From G965215225 sp965215225 (GTDB lineage: Bacteria; Pseudomonadota; Gammaproteobacteria; CBDBNL01; JAAOII01): DNA of 64,000 nucleotides. This document shows positions 62,875 through 64,000 of this stretch, one piece after another (position 1 is the stretch's first letter; every line of letters begins with the position of its first letter). The position numbers and the translations under genes were made by a program. The notes under the pieces were generated by a model. The model saw nothing but the letters and a program-made list of their open reading frames with translations. It did no database searches and was not told the DNA's origin. The stretch lies in NCBI GenBank assembly GCA_965215225.1, contig OZ244039.1, forward strand, positions 1,116,001 through 1,180,000, written 5' to 3'.

Positions 62875-64000
62875 ATGACGACCCCCGATGATACCCATCT
62901 AAACCATATAGACGCAGCCGCCAAGAACGAAGCAGACAGGGGGTTGCGTTTTGAACGCCATGTCCGAGATTGTCTAAGCGTCTATCCTCTTTTCCAGCAC
63001 CAGTTTAGCAAAGTATGGCTATGGGGTGAATGGGCGGGGGACAAGGGGATGTCCGAACAAGACATAGGCATAGACCTGGTTGCCCAAAATCAAAGTGGTG
63101 AGCTCTGCGCCATTCAGTGTAAGTATTATGATAGAGAGAAAGTTATCGGTAAGGAGGACATAAATAGCTTTCTTGTTGCTGCGGGCATGTCCTTTAATGG
63201 TGAGAAGTTTAGCGAGTGTTACCTAATCAGCACCACCGACAAGATAGGTAAGAATGCCAGCAATGCCATAGCGAACTTTCGTATTCCCTGCCAGCTGGTA
63301 GATTATTATGAAATCAGCCCTGAGAAGATGGCGGCAAAGATGGGGGAACTGCCAGAAAAATATCATACTCCCAAACCGCCTAAGAAGAAGCGGCTTCGCT
63401 CCGACCAAGAGCAAGCAGTAGCCGATGTCCTCAAAGGGCTTCAAACTGCCGACCGAGGCAAGTTGATAATGGCGTGTGGAACTGGCAAGACGCTGGTCTC
63501 ACTGAAGATAGCCGAACGGCTGCTAAGCACAAAGCCGAAGCAACAGGGGCTGATACTCCTGCTGGTGCCCTCCTTGGCACTGTTGTCCCAGACCCTGAGG
63601 GAATGGGCGGCACAAGCGGATAGCTTGGCGCGGATTTTTGCGGTTTGTTCGGACGCCAAGGCTGGCAAGGACGATGAGGATACTCCAATCAACGAGCTGG
63701 GTATGGCACCTACCACAGATAGTGAGAAATTAGCAGCTCAACTGAGGGAGTCCTTAGGGTCGGGAAGGTCGGGGATGACGGTCGTTTTTGCTACCTACCA
63801 GTCGATTGAAGTGGTTGCAGCCGCTCAACAGGCGGTCCAACAGAAATCCCAACAGAAGTCCCAGCAAAAGAATAGGACGATCTTTGATCTGATTATCTGT
63901 GATGAAGCCCATCGGACGACTGGGGTAGAGGCTGAAGCCAAGAAGACCTCTCCCTTTGTGCAGGTGCATGATAAGAACTATATTAAGGCGGCCAAGCGGC
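62875..64000 (+). CDS. Type ISP-like restriction-modification enzyme, N-terminal part (runs off the window)
   Basis: An open frame of 375 codons to the window edge, from an ATG with AAGAG 6-10 bases before it. Residues 20-130 are an Mrr-like nuclease: 'DIGIDLVA' (63-70) and 'AIQCKYYD' (79-86) supply the D...QxK metal site. Residues about 170 onward are a superfamily 2 helicase: Walker A 'MACGTGKT' (199-206), then 'CDEAHRTTG' (DEAH box, 342-350). This nuclease-helicase order with these motifs is that of LlaGI/LlaBIII-type single-chain enzymes, which continue into an N6-adenine methyltransferase and target recognition domain; those should lie beyond 64000. Confidence 0.85.
   Translation, partial: MTTPDDTHLNHIDAAAKNEADRGLRFERHVRDCLSVYPLFQHQFSKVWLWGEWAGDKGMSEQDIGIDLVAQNQSGELCAIQCKYYDREKVIGKEDINSFLVAAGMSFNGEKFSECYLISTTDKIGKNASNAIANFRIPCQLVDYYEISPEKMAAKMGELPEKYHTPKPPKKKRLRSDQEQAVADVLKGLQTADRGKLIMACGTGKTLVSLKIAERLLSTKPKQQGLILLLVPSLALLSQTLREWAAQADSLARIFAVCSDAKAGKDDEDTPINELGMAPTTDSEKLAAQLRESLGSGRSGMTVVFATYQSIEVVAAAQQAVQQKSQQKSQQKNRTIFDLIICDEAHRTTGVEAEAKKTSPFVQVHDKNYIKAAKR

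Overview
The window looks like a chromosomal segment of a Gram-negative gammaproteobacterium of moderate GC content. The evidence is the classic rpsB-tsf-pyrH-frr-uppS-cdsA-dxr-rseP-bamA-skp-fabZ-lpxA-lpxB block, the murA-ibaG-mlaBCDEF block, short-form HisG, DUF1820, and lipid A enzymes. I cannot name the genus. A type IV secretion cluster, a Fic-fold protein and very large surface lipoproteins suggest, but do not prove, a host-associated life style.

Layout. 1-3.6 kb (+): rplS, dsbC, hom, then a solitary iolB. 3.65-10.1 kb (-): hisB-mlaF-mlaE-mlaD-mlaC-mlaB-ibaG-murA-hisG-SDR. 10.1-13.65 kb: a surface lipoprotein gene (thrombospondin-type calcium repeats plus GLUG motifs) whose signal peptide is separated from the rest by a run of 15 G that leaves it out of frame, followed by about 0.7 kb of decayed tandem copies of its 3' end. 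13.67-16.56 kb (+): tatD, nadC and a Fic-fold gene lacking the catalytic histidine. 16.55-30.5 kb (-): galE and DUF1820, then the envelope block, with a DegT aminotransferase beside lpxB and no lpxD. 30.5-35.9 kb (-): a single 633-codon gene fusing ribosomal protein S2 to elongation factor Ts through a 23-residue-repeat linker, preceded by two tandem lysS genes with a fragment of rpsB trapped between them. 35.86-41.9 kb (-): a tightly overlapped acyl-chemistry operon (KASIII-like, crotonase, PlsC-like acyltransferase, archaeal-type HMG-CoA synthase, thiolase-like protein without its cysteine, ACP, DUF35 zinc-ribbon/OB protein). 42-54.8 kb (+): VirB-type secretion genes (VirB3-, VirB2-, VirB4-, VirB5-, VirB6-, VirB8-, VirB9- and VirB10-like), interrupted between VirB2 and VirB4 by about 3 kb of a roughly 125-bp tandem repeat. 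54.3-62.4 kb: an outer-membrane-barrel-like protein and a 2493-residue Ig-like-repeat lipoprotein. 62.6 kb: fourteen perfect 15-bp repeats. 62.9 kb to the end: the first 375 residues of a Type ISP-like restriction enzyme.

How it fits together. The minus-strand blocks supply outer-membrane biogenesis (LPS, BAM, Mla), isoprenoid and undecaprenyl carriers and translation factors. The 35.9-41.9 kb operon has every enzyme class of a beta-branching (HMG-synthase) cassette, but built from archaeal-style parts. The 42-62 kb region reads as one envelope-spanning secretion or surface apparatus.

The recurring theme is tandem repetition at every scale: mono-G, 9, 10, 15, 69, about 101, 123, 132 and about 125 bp units, a roughly 1.1 kb protein repeat and a 1.75 kb gene duplication. 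Many of the units lie inside or directly in front of reading frames. The most striking single items are the S2-EF-Ts fusion, the repeat array that copies the virB4 translation start, the poly-G lipoprotein switch, and the chain of translationally coupled crotonase fragments. All readings are from sequence inspection only; no database search was possible.
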